Below, piece after piece: positions 6,103-7,016 of a DNA stretch of 7,016 bases. Every line of letters starts with the position of its first letter. Within the stretch, counting starts at the first letter, position 1. The notes under the pieces were generated by a model that saw nothing but the letters and a program-made list of their open reading frames with translations, was not told the DNA's origin and ran no database searches. The stretch spans positions 23,633-30,648 of the forward strand of contig DHDH01000050.1 of NCBI GenBank assembly GCA_002399235.1, given 5' to 3'. Source of the DNA: Firmicutes bacterium UBA4881. GTDB lineage: Bacteria > Bacillota > DTU065. The translations under genes and the position numbers were made by a program.

Positions 6103-7016
6103 ATGCGAAAAAGAAAATTGTTTATTCTTTTTATTTTTATTACTATTATTGTTTGGCCCTCACTAGCTACAGAAATGTTTGTTAATCCGCAAAAAATTGA
6201 GTTAGGTACTGGGAAAATACTTGTCGAAAACCTTGGTTTAGAGTATGTTGGTGATATCCCAGATAGCTTTAAAGAAATTCTTCCTTTAGGTACTGGTTCC
6301 ACTAAAATTAAAGTTGTTCTAAGCGATCAAGCTGAATTAAAAGACAAAGGAACAGATGCGTTTTTAATTAAACTAGCTAAAGAAGAAGGTTTAATAACAG
6401 CTAATTCGGAAACAGGTCTTTATTATGCCTTACAGACCTTAAAAACTATGCTCGAGGGAGAAAAAGAGTTAACTGCTTTTACTTTAGTAGACTGGCCTGA
6501 TTATAAAATAAGAGGTGTCATTGAGGGCTTTTACGGAGAACCTTGGAGTCATGAAGATAGGCTTAGTATGTTAGAGTTTATGGGCAAGGTTCGTATGAAC
6601 ACCTATGTTTACGCTCCTAAAGATGATCCTTACCATAGAATGCAGTGGAAAGAACCTTATCCTGAAGATAAACGGCAAAAGTTGCAGGAACTAGTGGAGG
6701 CAGCTCAAGCTAACCAAGTTAACTTTGTTTTCGCTATCTCACCAGGAAACAGTGTAAAATACACTTCAGAAGAAGACTGGCAAGCATTAATTAATAAAAC
6801 TGAAGACATGATTGCTATAGGTATTAAAGATTTCTCTTTGCTTTTTGACGATATTAATCCTACTTTGAAGTTTAAAGATGATAGAGTTTATTATAAAAAC
6901 AGTTACGGTAGGGCTCATATTGATTGGAGTAATAAATATCAAGAATATCTAAGCCAAAGACTCCCAGGTCATCATCTCGTTGTCGTGGGAACAGATTATT
7001 ACCAAGAAGGAACATC
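6103..7016 (+). CDS. Secreted GH84 beta-N-acetylglucosaminidase (3'-truncated)
   Basis: This is the first 304 residues of an exported family 84 glycoside hydrolase (NagJ/hyaluronidase-like), still open at the window edge. These enzymes remove terminal beta-linked GlcNAc by substrate-assisted catalysis through an oxazoline intermediate. The signal peptide is residues 1 to about 22 (MRKRKLFILFIFITIIVWPSLA). Residues about 25-130 form the alpha/beta domain that precedes the barrel in GH20 and GH84 enzymes (SETGLYYALQTLKTML). The catalytic barrel begins with RGVIEGFYGEPWSHEDR (137-153), then NTYVYAPKDDPYHRMQW, FAISPG, and the catalytic aspartate pair D249-D250 in LLFDDI. All key residues visible are intact. 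AAGGAGG lies 11 nt before ATG 6103, slightly long, and an in-frame TAG abuts the ATG, so no earlier start exists. The substrate could be mucin, host or cell-wall glycans. Any C-terminal binding domains lie outside the window. Confidence 0.93.
   Translation, partial: MRKRKLFILFIFITIIVWPSLATEMFVNPQKIELGTGKILVENLGLEYVGDIPDSFKEILPLGTGSTKIKVVLSDQAELKDKGTDAFLIKLAKEEGLITANSETGLYYALQTLKTMLEGEKELTAFTLVDWPDYKIRGVIEGFYGEPWSHEDRLSMLEFMGKVRMNTYVYAPKDDPYHRMQWKEPYPEDKRQKLQELVEAAQANQVNFVFAISPGNSVKYTSEEDWQALINKTEDMIAIGIKDFSLLFDDINPTLKFKDDRVYYKNSYGRAHIDWSNKYQEYLSQRLPGHHLVVVGTDYYQEGT

Overview
The window looks like part of an AT-rich, endospore-forming, anaerobic-type Bacillota (Firmicutes) genome. The reasons are the strong GGAGG-type ribosome binding sites, the codon use rich in A and T, a CwlD-type sporulation amidase with a GerMN domain, and homologues typical of Clostridia and their relatives. 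The genus cannot be fixed from this sequence. All credible genes are on the + strand, and both outer genes are cut by the window edges.

Layout. (1) 1-598 is the 3' part of an RsmC/YbxB-type rRNA methyltransferase. (2) 639-1787 is a membrane-anchored CwlD-like N-acetylmuramoyl-L-alanine amidase fused to a GerMN domain, closed by a strong intrinsic terminator. (3) 2046-5272 is a four-gene operon: an Lrp/AsnC-family regulator, a substrate-binding protein, a BPD_transp_2-type permease and an ABC ATPase. This is the TrpXYZ-like (ABC_sub_bind) importer layout, probably for an amino acid or similar small metabolite, and it ends in a terminator that overlaps the last stop codon. (4) 5459-7016 onward holds a small secreted F5/8-type C (discoidin-like) protein and the start of a secreted GH84 beta-N-acetylglucosaminidase, separated by an intrinsic terminator that touches the GH84 ribosome binding site.

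How the genes work together. The regulator is the first gene of the transporter operon and probably senses the imported amino acid or a related signal. The F5/8 protein and GH84 enzyme look like an exported glycan-binding and glycan-cleaving pair acting on GlcNAc-containing polymers. The amidase belongs to spore cortex maturation and is a separate unit.

Most unusual points. A perfect 11-bp hairpin sits exactly between a consensus Shine-Dalgarno sequence and the family-consistent ATG of the permease gene, so folding it would restore normal spacing. The Lrp-type gene has a good ribosome binding site and promoter, but its family-consistent start codon is ATA. An attenuator-like terminator lies inside the F5/8-GH84 pair. 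The CwlD amidase carries a C-terminal GerMN domain. No CRISPR array, tRNA, rRNA, insertion sequence or obvious phage gene was seen.
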